DNA of 64,000 nucleotides, from assembly GCA_020851375.1 (NCBI GenBank), contig JADZCV010000010.1:20814-84813 (forward strand), written 5' to 3'. Under the pieces are notes generated by a model that worked only from the letters and a program-made list of their open reading frames with translations, did not search any database and was not told the origin of the DNA. This stretch comes from Nitrospirota bacterium. GTDB lineage: Bacteria > Nitrospirota > 9FT-COMBO-42-15 > HDB-SIOI813. This document shows, piece by piece, positions 18,125 to 26,592 of the stretch (positions are counted from its first letter, which is position 1; every line of letters begins with the position of its first letter). The position numbers and the translations under genes are program-made.

Positions 18125-19012
18125 TTGAAAATATTAAATAATACCGGACTGTTTATAAAAAGGAATATCAGGGGCATTGTCCTTTACACCCTCTTTTGTC
18201 TTGCTTCATTCCTACTCTTTTTTATAATCCTGTTTCCGAGGGACACGATAAGGAAACGCATTATCTATGAGATTGAAAAGGCCACGGCAACGGATATCAG
18301 GTCTTCAGGCTATAACTGGCGGTTTCCGGCCGGCCTCAGGTTCACGGGCATGGAACTGAGGAAGAGAGGGGCTGCGACAGCGTATCCCATCGTCCGGATT
18401 GACAACCTTGGAGTGGAAATACCTTTAGGGAGTATCGCATCTATGAGCCCGGTATCCAACGTCTCAGCTTCTCTATATGGAGGGACTGTCCGGGGAACCA
18501 TAACTATGAGGAGCAGCAACAGGCTTCTTAAGGCTGACTGGTCAAACATTGATATGTCGAGGGTTGACATTCTTAAGACAGTTCCTGTGACGCTTGAAGG
18601 GAAGGCAAATGGAGACCTGGTTTTAAGGCTTGCCGGAAACAGACCAGAGGGACAGATCAGGATTTTGATAAGGGACGGCAAGTTTGGCAAACTCAGGGTC
18701 ATGGGCTTTGCCATTCCGGAAATCCCACTCGATGAAATTAACGGGACTGTTAATATTAAAGAGAACACCATCTCACTTAAAGAGATACGATTCAAGAACA
18801 GCGACATCAAAGGTTCAATAACAGGCAGCGTGAAACTTGCATCAGGAAGTGAACAGGGCAGTCTCGACCTGGCAATCAGGTTTTCAGTAGGTGAGAAGAT
18901 GAAGGCTCAATATCAGGGGATACTATCCTTTATTTCATCAACAAGGGACAGGGAAGGATATTATACACTGCATATCAAGGGAGACCCTGCCAAACCAACT
19001 GTGGGGATTTGA
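18125..19012 (+). CDS. gspN: Type II secretion GspN
   Basis: A 295-residue protein with an N-terminal membrane helix (about 15-38) and a periplasmic beta-rich body of the GspN/AsmA-like type. The body repeats strands such as GGTVRGTITMRSSNRLLKADWSNIDMSRVDIL and GSITGSVKLASG. GspN is a non-universal component seen in some type II systems. The start is a TTG at 18125 with AGGGGA upstream. The stop codon overlaps the first base of the strong hairpin that ends the operon. Confidence 0.8.
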   Translation: MKILNNTGLFIKRNIRGIVLYTLFCLASFLLFFIILFPRDTIRKRIIYEIEKATATDIRSSGYNWRFPAGLRFTGMELRKRGAATAYPIVRIDNLGVEIPLGSIASMSPVSNVSASLYGGTVRGTITMRSSNRLLKADWSNIDMSRVDILKTVPVTLEGKANGDLVLRLAGNRPEGQIRILIRDGKFGKLRVMGFAIPEIPLDEINGTVNIKENTISLKEIRFKNSDIKGSITGSVKLASGSEQGSLDLAIRFSVGEKMKAQYQGILSFISSTRDREGYYTLHIKGDPAKPTVGI

Positions 19013-19075
19013 GATAAATAGGGACAGCGACTATTTATTTGTTTCAAATAAATAGTCGCTGTCCCTATTTATCTC
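19011..19075. terminator. 30-bp perfect inverted repeat between convergent gspN and rtcB
   Basis: Positions 19011-19040 are the exact reverse complement of 19046-19075, with a 5-base loop GTTTC. The arms contain GGGACAGCGACTATTTATTT. It lies between two convergent genes and ends in a T-rich stretch on the plus strand, so it can act as a two-way terminator. A 30-bp perfect arm is longer than most terminators and could also be a palindromic mobile repeat of the REP type. Confidence 0.8.
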
Positions 19076-19083
19076 CATTTATC

Positions 19084-20514
19084 TCAGCCTTTGATGCAGG
19101 CCATTGGTCTTACCATCGCCACTTTTCTTGCCAGACCTGCCTTGTGGGTGGCGTCAACTACGGCTGTGACGTCTTTGTAGGCGCCCGGGGCCTCTTCTGC
19201 TGCGCCTGAGTAGGAATGCACCCTTATGATGATACCCCTGCCTGCCAGGTCTCTTAGAAGTGCATCGCCCCTCCATTTCTTTTTAGCCTGCGTCCGGCTG
19301 AGCGCCCTTCCTGCACCATGACAGGCTGAACCAAAGGCCTTAGACATCCCTGCCTCTGTTCCGGCAAGGATATAAGAACATGTGCCCATAGTGCCGCCGA
19401 TCAGGACAGGCTGTCCAACTGACCTGTAATCCTCCGGGATCTCCTTCCGTCCAGGTCCGAATGCCCTCGTTGAACCCTTTCTGTGTATATATAACCGCTT
19501 CATCTTACTGCCGACAACATGCTCTTCAACCTTGCATGTATTATGGCTCACATCGTAGAGCATGGAAATCCGAGCCCTGGGTAGAACATCAGAAAAGGCC
19601 TCGCGTACAAGGTGAGAGATGACCTGCCTGTTTGCAAGGGCACAGTTGATGCCTGCACATACCGCAGAAAAATACCTGCGCCCTTCAGGAGAATCAATAG
19701 GCGCGCAAACAAGCTCCCGGTCAATGATGGGTATGTTATATTTTCGTGACGCCTCTGCAAGCGTCTTCAGGTAATCTGTGCCAATCTGATGTCCAAGTGC
19801 CCGGGAACCACAATGCACTGATACAACGACGTCGTCTTTGTATAATCCAAACGCAGAGGCGATTTTCTCATCATATACCTCTGCAACATACTGGATCTCC
19901 AGATAGTGATTGCCTGAGCCAAGCGTCCCCACCTCCCTGAACTGTCTCTGTTTGGCAGTAGAGGAAACATGGGACGGGTCAGCCCCATCCATTACACCCC
20001 CTTCCTCTATGTACAGAAGGTCTTCTTTACGGCCATAACCCCTGGATACTGCCCACCCTGCCCCTCCGACGAGCACTTCATCTATCTGCTGCTGGCTCAA
20101 CCTGATTTTACCCTCAGAGCCGACACCGGCAGGGACTATTGCAAAGAGCCTGTCGCTTAGCTTTTCCAGATGAGGCTGAATATCCTCCCGCGTCATTCCT
20201 GTACGCATTGTCCTTACACCGCAGGAGATATCAAACCCTATGCCTCCCATTGAGATTATTCCACCCTCATTTGGGTCGAAAGCGCCGACTCCGCCTATAG
20301 GAAACCCGTACCCCCAGTGGGCATCAGGCATTGCCAGAGAAGCCTCTTGTATTCCGGGAAGACATGCGACATTCCTGATCTGTTTCACGACGTTGTCATC
20401 CAATTCTTCAACAAGTGTCTCGCTGGCAAAAATCCTGCCCGGGACGCGCATCGCGCCTTCGGCAGGGATCTCCCAGATAAAATCAGTAATCTTTACAAGC
20501 GATTTTATTTCCAT
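19084..20514 (-). CDS. rtcB: RNA-splicing ligase RtcB
   Basis: RtcB is a GTP- and Mn-dependent ligase that joins RNA 2',3'-cyclic phosphate or 3'-phosphate ends to 5'-OH ends. The metal and guanylate motifs are present in order: GIGFDISCGVR (metal Cys), GSGNHYLEIQ, VHCGSRALGHQIG, LYDVSHNTCKVEEH and, near the C-terminus, the guanylylated His in SACHGAGRALSR. At 476 residues it is full length. A 22-base gap to the archease gene, its known activator, suggests one operon. Confidence 0.96.
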   Translation of the reverse strand: MEIKSLVKITDFIWEIPAEGAMRVPGRIFASETLVEELDDNVVKQIRNVACLPGIQEASLAMPDAHWGYGFPIGGVGAFDPNEGGIISMGGIGFDISCGVRTMRTGMTREDIQPHLEKLSDRLFAIVPAGVGSEGKIRLSQQQIDEVLVGGAGWAVSRGYGRKEDLLYIEEGGVMDGADPSHVSSTAKQRQFREVGTLGSGNHYLEIQYVAEVYDEKIASAFGLYKDDVVVSVHCGSRALGHQIGTDYLKTLAEASRKYNIPIIDRELVCAPIDSPEGRRYFSAVCAGINCALANRQVISHLVREAFSDVLPRARISMLYDVSHNTCKVEEHVVGSKMKRLYIHRKGSTRAFGPGRKEIPEDYRSVGQPVLIGGTMGTCSYILAGTEAGMSKAFGSACHGAGRALSRTQAKKKWRGDALLRDLAGRGIIIRVHSYSGAAEEAPGAYKDVTAVVDATHKAGLARKVAMVRPMACIKG

Positions 20515-20536
20515 ATCTGAACCATGAGATTAAAGT

Positions 20537-20950
20537 CTAAACATCTACAATACACTGGGCAACATACATATCATCTTCCCTGCCAACCTTCAGCATACTG
20601 TATGTTGCCGCCTTCACCTCTGTCATCAACTTATGCCTCGCAGGGTCTATCAGCTCACCCCATGCAGTGCCTTTTAGCTGATTGCCGCTTAACTCAACTT
20701 CGAAATTGCTGAATACCATGCGGCTGAGATGAGCCACTGAGAGAAGGCTGTTTAACCATTCGACAAACAGGTAATCATTATCAGGGGCCTCACAGTACAC
20801 TTCCTTTCTCTCCTGAGCCTTTACATCAGCTATGTCAACGATCACAGAAAACATCGCCCTGGCCCCATTTTCAAACGCTGTTTCGACCCTTTTGCCGAAA
20901 CCCCTTATCCCTATGTCCGCCCTGTGTTCAAATGTTTCGTATGCCTTCAT
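20537..20950 (-). CDS. Archease
   Basis: A 137-residue archease, which activates RtcB and helps its guanylylation. The N-terminal family signature is YETFEHRADIGIRGFG, with DIAD-type acidic residues, a middle segment FVEWLNSLLSVA, and the conserved C-terminal Asp (QCIVDV) that binds metal. The start is taken at the ATG at 20950, where GGAGAG precedes it. A longer reading from 20977 adds nine residues unlike the family. Its 5' end overlaps the upstream radical SAM gene by 23 bases, which supports co-translation. Confidence 0.92.
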   Translation of the reverse strand: MKAYETFEHRADIGIRGFGKRVETAFENGARAMFSVIVDIADVKAQERKEVYCEAPDNDYLFVEWLNSLLSVAHLSRMVFSNFEVELSGNQLKGTAWGELIDPARHKLMTEVKAATYSMLKVGREDDMYVAQCIVDV

Positions 20951-21971
20951 ATTCTCTCCGGTCCATATCCACACCATCTATGATGGCCCCGCAGAATGGA
21001 CAGCGCGAATCAACAATATGATTTTCAACAAGTTCAAAACCAAAACGGTGGATCAGAACAGCCTTACAGTTATAACATAATGTATGCTCCCCCTCATCAC
21101 CGGGTATGTTGCCTGTGTATACGTATTTTAATCCTGTGTTCAAGCCTATGTTTCGTGCCCTGTAGAGGGTTGAAGCCGGGGTGCGCGGGATGTCAGTCAT
21201 TTTATATACTGGATGAAATGCGCTCACATGCCACGGGATTTCAGGGCCGACCCCCTTAATAAATTCCGCTATCTGCCGTAATTCCTCATCAGAATCATTC
21301 TTTGCAGGAATTATGAGTGTGGTTACCTCTACCCATATCCCAAGCTCCTTCATCTTCCTGATACTGTACAGGACAGGGTCCCTTGATGCTCCGCAAATCC
21401 TTTTGTGCATCTTTTCATTAAAGAATTTAAGATCTACATTGGCGGCATCAAGATATGGAGAGATCATCTCAAGGGCCTCACCTGTCATATAGCCGTTTGT
21501 TACAAAGACATTCTTCAGCCCCTTTTCCCTGGCTATCCTGGCTGTATCATATGCCAATTCAAAAAAAATGGTAGGCTCTGTATAAGTGTATGAAATACTT
21601 CTGCAGCCGTACCTCACTGCGGTTTCAACAATATCCGCAGGAGGCGTATCACTCCCCTGTATAATATGCTCATCCCTGGGCTTCTGTGATATTTCATGAT
21701 TCTGGCAGTGCAGGCATCTGAAATTACACCCCACTGTTGCTACAGAGAAGGATGTTGAACCTGGGAGAAAATGGAATAGTGGCTTTTTTTCTATGGGATC
21801 AGTGTGCGCGGATATTAGTTTGTCGTAAACAAGTGTATAAAGTTCCCCTTCAATGTTCTTTCTGACGCCGCATATGCCGGTTTTGCCCTCCGGGAGGCGG
21901 CATCTGTGTGCGCAGAGATTGCAGACAACTTTTTTATTTTCAAGCTTTTCGTAGAGGAATGCCTCTTTCAT
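20928..21971 (-). CDS. amrS: AmmeMemoRadiSam-type radical SAM protein (AmrS)
   Basis: A 347-residue radical SAM enzyme. The [4Fe-4S] motif is CNFRCLHC, in VGCNFRCLHCQN. Before it is the N-terminal cysteine motif CNLCAHRCRLPEGKTGICGVR typical of the pyruvate-formate-lyase-activating-like AmrS group. A C-terminal rubredoxin-like set (CYNC...CPFC) is also seen. The substrate of this group is unknown. The usual partners AmrA (AMMECR1) and AmrB (Memo) are not in this window; here it neighbours archease and rtcB. The ATG at 21971 has GGGAGTG upstream. Confidence 0.9.
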   Translation of the reverse strand: MKEAFLYEKLENKKVVCNLCAHRCRLPEGKTGICGVRKNIEGELYTLVYDKLISAHTDPIEKKPLFHFLPGSTSFSVATVGCNFRCLHCQNHEISQKPRDEHIIQGSDTPPADIVETAVRYGCRSISYTYTEPTIFFELAYDTARIAREKGLKNVFVTNGYMTGEALEMISPYLDAANVDLKFFNEKMHKRICGASRDPVLYSIRKMKELGIWVEVTTLIIPAKNDSDEELRQIAEFIKGVGPEIPWHVSAFHPVYKMTDIPRTPASTLYRARNIGLNTGLKYVYTGNIPGDEGEHTLCYNCKAVLIHRFGFELVENHIVDSRCPFCGAIIDGVDMDRREYEGIRNI

Positions 21972-22113
21972 GGTACACTCCCAAGGGTAAATTTAGTCTA
22001 ACACTGCAGAGGGCAAACTGCAATACGCTGATTATGGATAGGATTATAAAATGGTGTAAACAAATGCAGCGCCGGCCTTTATGACCGGCTTAAAGTGGCG
22101 GATGAACCTTATG

Positions 22114-23028
22114 CTACACAGGCGTCAGCCATTCTTTATACCGGCTGTCCCTCCCCTGAACTATGGCAAAAAAGGCATCCTGTAGTTTTTTTGTAAGGAG
22201 ACCGGGCTTGCCACTGCCTATAACTCTATTATCAACCTCACGAAGGGGTGTGAGCTCTGCTGCCGTGCCTGTAAGGAACGCCTCATCAGCTATGTAGAGG
22301 TCATCCCTCGAAAACCTTTCTTCGATAACTTTAATCCCCATATCCCCTGCGACCTTTATAATGGACTCCCTTGTAATGCCTGCCAGAATAGAAGTCAGCG
22401 GCGTGGTCTTCAGTATTCCCTTCCGGGCTATAAAAATATTCTCACCACTCCCCTCTGCAACATAACCATCTGGATCCAGCAAAATGGCCTCATCATATCC
22501 TGCTGCCTTAACCTCTTTTTTTGCAAGTATCGAATTTACATAATAACCCGGCACCTTGGCCCTGGTCATGGATATATTGACGTGATGTCTCGTAAAAGAG
22601 GATATCTTGGCCCTGATACCCTTCTCAAGCCCTTCTTCACCAAGATAAGCGCCCCAATCCCAGACAGCTACGGCTACACTTATTGGATTATCCTCTACAT
22701 ACAACCCCATTGAACCATAACCAATAAAGACTATTGGCCTTATATAACATGACTCAAGCCTGTTTACCCTTACGGTATCCTTTATCGCATCCGCTATCTG
22801 CTCTGCCGTATACGGTATATCTATCTGCAGGATATGGGCGGATGCAAAAAGCCTGTCAACGTGCTCGTCAAGGCGGAAAATGGCCGGTCCTGCCCCTGTC
22901 TTGTAACATCTTATGCCCTCGAAGGCGCCTACTCCATAATGAAGTGTATGGGTCAGGACATGGACATTGGCATCTCCCCAGTTCACAAGCTTCCCATCCA
23001 TCCAGATCTTTTCAGACGCTTTGAGCAT
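22114..23028 (-). CDS. ilvE: Branched-chain amino-acid aminotransferase
   Basis: A PLP-dependent class IV transaminase that makes or breaks down Leu, Ile and Val from their 2-oxo acids. At 304 residues it has the family start [26 protein letters not shown], the PLP-Lys region ([20 protein letters not shown]) and the signature [23 protein letters not shown]. All expected motifs are intact. AGGAGG is 8 bases from the ATG at 23028, and a strong promoter lies just upstream. A small GCCGG...CCGGC stem at 22071-22089 sits after its stop. Confidence 0.96.
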   Translation of the reverse strand: MLKASEKIWMDGKLVNWGDANVHVLTHTLHYGVGAFEGIRCYKTGAGPAIFRLDEHVDRLFASAHILQIDIPYTAEQIADAIKDTVRVNRLESCYIRPIVFIGYGSMGLYVEDNPISVAVAVWDWGAYLGEEGLEKGIRAKISSFTRHHVNISMTRAKVPGYYVNSILAKKEVKAAGYDEAILLDPDGYVAEGSGENIFIARKGILKTTPLTSILAGITRESIIKVAGDMGIKVIEERFSRDDLYIADEAFLTGTAAELTPLREVDNRVIGSGKPGLLTKKLQDAFFAIVQGRDSRYKEWLTPV

Positions 23029-23059
23029 TCTTCATACCTCCTGCAGTTGACGTGTTGAC

Positions 23060-23089
23060 ACTATAGCAACAACAATAATGTCTTGTCAA
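23060..23089 (-). promoter_or_regulatory. Promoter of ilvE
   Basis: On the minus strand TTGACA (23084-23089) and TATAGT (23060-23065) are separated by 18 bases, close to the sigma-70 consensus. The ilvE leader of about 25-30 bases contains a good AGGAGG. Confidence 0.55.
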
Positions 23090-23111
23090 TTTTCAACAAG
23101 TAATTTACAGT

Positions 23112-23711
23112 ATGCAGAACATGGCAGGGATATCCGGTTTAAGACAGCTTTATCATTCACTGGCAGGCCTCACCCTTGTTTTTGTTGTCTCATATCTTCC
23201 TGAACCTGCAGATGTCTATTTGGTATTAATCCTCTTGTTTTTAGCCGCTGCTATAGAATCGTCCAGGCTATTTCTGCCAGAGATCAACAGGATGTTTATT
23301 CACTTCTTTGGAATTATGATGAGGAGTGAAGAGAGACACGGGCCCACGGGTTCACTCTACTACCTGCTTGGGGCCATGATTGCCCTGCTCCTGTTTCCAA
23401 AGGAGATAGCGCTTTTTTCGATGACGGTGCTTGCAGTCGGCGATCCCTCTGCTTATATAATCGGATACAATTTCGGGAGGCTCAGGATCGGGAAAAAGAG
23501 CCTTGAAGGAAGTTTGGCCTTCCTTACAGCAGCAGTAATTGCCGGTCTGTTTCTTCATGTACTGTGGGATAAACTGTCAGTCTATGCAATAATTACAGGG
23601 GCAGTGACAGGGGCTGTAATAGAACTAATTCCGGTGAGGATAAATGATAATCTAACTATACCGGTTGCTGCATCGGCGACAACATATTTTATGTTTCTCT
23701 ATTTCAACTGA
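23112..23711 (+). CDS. Diacylglycerol/polyprenol kinase family membrane protein
   Basis: A 199-residue membrane protein with about six hydrophobic segments. It belongs to the SEC59/DGK1/VTE5 group of CTP-dependent lipid-alcohol kinases. The motif is GDPSAYIIGYNFGRLRIGKKSLEG (about 117-140), where GD and GKKSLEGS are conserved, and a second block is ITGAVTGAVIELIPVRINDNLTIPVAAS. The likely substrate is a polyprenol, dolichol-like or diacylglycerol lipid; which one cannot be told. It starts 83 bases from ilvE, divergently, and its 3' end overlaps the secretin gene by 13 bases in convergent orientation. Confidence 0.82.
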   Translation: MQNMAGISGLRQLYHSLAGLTLVFVVSYLPEPADVYLVLILLFLAAAIESSRLFLPEINRMFIHFFGIMMRSEERHGPTGSLYYLLGAMIALLLFPKEIALFSMTVLAVGDPSAYIIGYNFGRLRIGKKSLEGSLAFLTAAVIAGLFLHVLWDKLSVYAIITGAVTGAVIELIPVRINDNLTIPVAASATTYFMFLYFN

Positions 23712-25027
23712 GGGATTCCGTCTGGTTCAAATGACTCAAGCTTGTCTTTGTCCATCCGAATAATGGCAGAATTCCCTGCATCTACAATATGCGGTGTAAT
23801 CATTACTACCGTTTCTGTTCTTGAGACGCTGTCAGTTGTATTTCTGAAAAGTGGCCCTAAAAATGGGATGGCTCCAAGCAGCGGCACCTGCTGGATCGTC
23901 TTTTCTTTTCTGTCCCTTATCAGCCCGCCTATAAAGATGGACTCCCCATCCTTTATTATGACCCTTGTAGTAACTTCTGTCGTTGTTTCAGACGGCAATC
24001 CCTGATCAACAACACCTTCACTCACCTCAGGATGTATGCTTAAAAGGATGTAACCGTCATCGCTTATCCTGGGGGTAAGTTTCAGCATTGTGCCAACGTC
24101 AAGAAACTCTATGCTTTCAGTCGTGACCTGATTCACAGTTGTCGTGACCCTGAACCCGAGTCTTCCGCCGATAATTATTTCTGCCTCTCTGTTGTCGAGG
24201 GCAAGCAGCCTTGGGGTGGCAAGGGTCTTGAGGTCACCCTTTTCCTGAAGCGCGTTCAGAAACATATCAAAGTGCGGTGTTACTATCTCAAAAAAAAGGC
24301 CGGAAGAACCTGAAGTAGCAGGCCGGCGGGCAAAGTTTTCGACACTAAGATTATATGTGGCATCCCCGCCTTTAAAGACATTGCTCCAGTCCACACCAAG
24401 CTGCATATCATCTCCAAGACGCACCTCAAGGATCCTGGCCTCAATCAGGACCTGCCGCGGAATAACATCAAGGTTCCTGATGAGTTCATCAATCTTTTTC
24501 ATCCTTTCAGCTGTATCCTCAACGACAATAACATTATTTGCCTTGTTGACTGTGACCTTACCGTACCTCGAAACGTTCCCCCCCACGGCAGATGCCATCT
24601 CGGAAACATCACTGTACACTATCCTGTAACTCTTGCTGTAAAGCATTCCGGATACCTGTTGCTCTGACGGTAATTCCCTGCTATCCGCTTTTGTCTCCTG
24701 CTGACCGCCGGACATATCCAAAGGCCTTACAAACATAATATCTCCTATACGCTCAATCCCATACCCGTTAATCCTGAGGGCTGCGTCAAGTGCCTGCCTG
24801 GCCGTCACATTCTTCAGGTCATACGTGACCCTGCCGGATACTTTGGGACCGGAAACAATATTGAAGCCTCCCCGCTCCGACAGTGTCCTGATTACATCCT
24901 GAAGGTCAGCTTCATGGAAGCGTATCTCAGTCAGCACATCTTCACTGTAGACTGCCTCTGATATCCCTGGAAGGAGAAATGTGACTGCGAATACTATGAT
25001 TACAGCACTTTTAAAGAAATTATCCAT
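23699..25027 (-). CDS. Secretin of the MSHA-like pilus (MshL/PilQ type)
   Basis: A 442-residue outer-membrane secretin. It has a signal peptide ending near SEAVYS, an STN/N0 domain (about 28-100, with ADLQDVIRTLSERGGFNIVSG), one N1-like repeat (YRIVYSDVSEMASAVGGNV), and the secretin domain with DNREAEIIIGGRLGF and the signature VPLLGAIPFLGPLF at about 385-400. It is shorter than the gspD product and lacks the Pro-rich linker. It is the last gene of the minus-strand operon, 4 bases after a PilP/MshK-like gene. It pairs with that cluster and not with the gsp operon. Confidence 0.9.
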   Translation of the reverse strand: MDNFFKSAVIIVFAVTFLLPGISEAVYSEDVLTEIRFHEADLQDVIRTLSERGGFNIVSGPKVSGRVTYDLKNVTARQALDAALRINGYGIERIGDIMFVRPLDMSGGQQETKADSRELPSEQQVSGMLYSKSYRIVYSDVSEMASAVGGNVSRYGKVTVNKANNVIVVEDTAERMKKIDELIRNLDVIPRQVLIEARILEVRLGDDMQLGVDWSNVFKGGDATYNLSVENFARRPATSGSSGLFFEIVTPHFDMFLNALQEKGDLKTLATPRLLALDNREAEIIIGGRLGFRVTTTVNQVTTESIEFLDVGTMLKLTPRISDDGYILLSIHPEVSEGVVDQGLPSETTTEVTTRVIIKDGESIFIGGLIRDRKEKTIQQVPLLGAIPFLGPLFRNTTDSVSRTETVVMITPHIVDAGNSAIIRMDKDKLESFEPDGIPQLK

Positions 25028-25031
25028 TTAT

Positions 25032-25400
25032 TTACTCCATATAGATATTAATAACCCTGTCTCCATTTAACAACGTAACACCGGAACGTGATATTTCTGA
25101 AACTGTAAACTCGCCGATAACATCCCCGGTCTTTAAAAGCCTGTGACCTATAAGGGCAACAGCATAATCACTGCCGATCATTATGCCCTTAACCTTCATG
25201 TTTATTACACTGCCCTCATTTGTCTCTTTTTGCATCCCTGCATCATCCCGCTCTGCAGGCCTGTATGGCGTAAGGACAAAGGGATTCCTGGAAATCTGCG
25301 GGGCATTCCCGGGTTTAATCTCTTCTGCGCAGGTGTGTGTCTGCAGGTATGCCGGACAAACCAGAAGAAAAGCCGCTATTATAAAAATCACCCTTTTCAT
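25032..25400 (-). CDS. PilP/MshK-like pilus accessory protein
   Basis: A 122-residue exported protein with a signal peptide (about 1-25) and an HQ-like beta domain: INMKVKGIMIGSDYAVALIGHRLLKTGDVIGEFTVSEI. The same kind of domain in GspC and PilP binds the secretin. A Pro-rich segment (PQISRNPFVLTPYRP) joins the two. The gene lies between the PilO-like and secretin genes; its start overlaps the previous stop by 4 bases. The family call rests on architecture and gene order. Confidence 0.75.
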   Translation of the reverse strand: MKRVIFIIAAFLLVCPAYLQTHTCAEEIKPGNAPQISRNPFVLTPYRPAERDDAGMQKETNEGSVINMKVKGIMIGSDYAVALIGHRLLKTGDVIGEFTVSEISRSGVTLLNGDRVINIYME

Positions 25401-25936
25401 ATTGATAACACTGCCATGGTTAATACGACCTGTATCCTTCTGTTGTCACTGTTTTTATCCATAACAACACGCTCAATCTTTACAGCCTTCCAGTCCTCCT
25501 CTATCCGATACATATAATTGTAGACATCATAGAATCCGCCGGACAGTATTGTCGTATACATCCTCCTGGTAAACTTATCACCTCTTACAACCTCACCCGG
25601 TTCTACTGAGGAGACCTCAATCCTGTACCGGCGGCTAATATCAGTTATATACCTGAGGACTTCCGGCGTCCTGTTTTTCGTGTCGAATATTCGGATATAA
25701 TCATTCATCTCAGATTCAAGGGAGGCGACATCAGATAATTTCTTCATTTGCTCCTCTAACATTGACGGACTCAGCTCTGCGGCGCTCCTGAGTGAAGATA
25801 ACTTATGCCGCAGTAAAATATATTTCGAGATGTCATCTTTCAGAAATAGTGAGAAAAACAAGAGGCAGACGACTAATATTACACCCGCTGATGTCAGATC
25901 CAGTATCTTTATATTCAAGTATTTCAGTATTCGCAT
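25397..25936 (-). CDS. PilO/MshJ-like inner-membrane protein
   Basis: A 179-residue bitopic protein. It has one transmembrane helix (about 13-32, LTSAGVILVVCLLFFSLFL), a coiled coil with Ser/Leu/Glu repeats (about 42-90) and a ferredoxin-like periplasmic domain (RYRIEVSSVEPGEVV...GGFYDVYNYMYRIEEDWKAVKIERVVM). This is the PilO-type layout. I took the ATG at 25936, two bases after the stop of the upstream PilN-like gene. An ATG at 25975 would overlap that gene by 37 bases. Confidence 0.8.
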   Translation of the reverse strand: MRILKYLNIKILDLTSAGVILVVCLLFFSLFLKDDISKYILLRHKLSSLRSAAELSPSMLEEQMKKLSDVASLESEMNDYIRIFDTKNRTPEVLRYITDISRRYRIEVSSVEPGEVVRGDKFTRRMYTTILSGGFYDVYNYMYRIEEDWKAVKIERVVMDKNSDNRRIQVVLTMAVLSI

Positions 25937-25938
25937 CT

Positions 25939-26592
25939 TTACTGGCTCACATAAATCATATCGTTCAACATGCATTCTATCTCAAAGCTTATGGGCATCC
26001 CATCCTCCAGATCACCTGAACGCGAATATTTGAGATTTACCGATGAATAGATATTGTTATCCGATAACTTTGCCAGCATCACCGCAAGATCAGAATTGGA
26101 CAGCGACATACCTCTCATTATCAGCATATTATCATTCCCGCCAGACACCCTGACAGGTGCTGTATTGCTGAAATAACTCCCGCTGCCAGCCGCCCCTTTG
26201 CCACTCTTTTGCAAAGCTGGAAACTGTGAACTGAACTCTAAGTGTGTCAATACAGTATTATAATTAATTGCCCTGTCAACAGAAGCGAATACGGCCATTA
26301 CAGGGCTATGCTTCGAGAGATGGCCAACCGTATCCTTAAGTTTTAATAACTCTAATTCCCTGGCCTGCACTTCATTTTCCTGTATCATCTTTCCTGAAAC
26401 CATTTCACCTGCTGACTCAAGCGCAGTAATCTTTTTTAATGCATGGTTATTCATGATCTTAATACCCAGGTTTAGTGCAATCAGAAACAGCACGACTCCT
26501 GCTGCAAGAAACACCCAGGACTTCATCCTCTGCATAAGCGCTTCTCGCCGGAGTATATCATCCGGGATCAGGTTAATGTCATATTCACGCAT
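25939..26592 (-). CDS. PilN/MshI2-like inner-membrane protein
   Basis: A 217-residue protein with a short cytoplasmic tail MREYDINLIPDDILRREA, which matches the PilN motif INLLP that docks in PilM. A transmembrane helix (about 25-45) and a coiled-coil plus ferredoxin-like domain follow. The gene overlaps the PilM-like gene by 8 bases, as expected for the PilM-PilN pair. Confidence 0.85.
   Translation of the reverse strand: MREYDINLIPDDILRREALMQRMKSWVFLAAGVVLFLIALNLGIKIMNNHALKKITALESAGEMVSGKMIQENEVQARELELLKLKDTVGHLSKHSPVMAVFASVDRAINYNTVLTHLEFSSQFPALQKSGKGAAGSGSYFSNTAPVRVSGGNDNMLIMRGMSLSNSDLAVMLAKLSDNNIYSSVNLKYSRSGDLEDGMPISFEIECMLNDMIYVSQ

Noticed and set aside
23699..25027. A type IV pilus PilQ operon for twitching
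   Set aside because: The gene order (E-G-A-C-D-O-P, then I-J-K-L) and lack of PilT, PilB/PilC-type order and PilY1 fit MSHA better.
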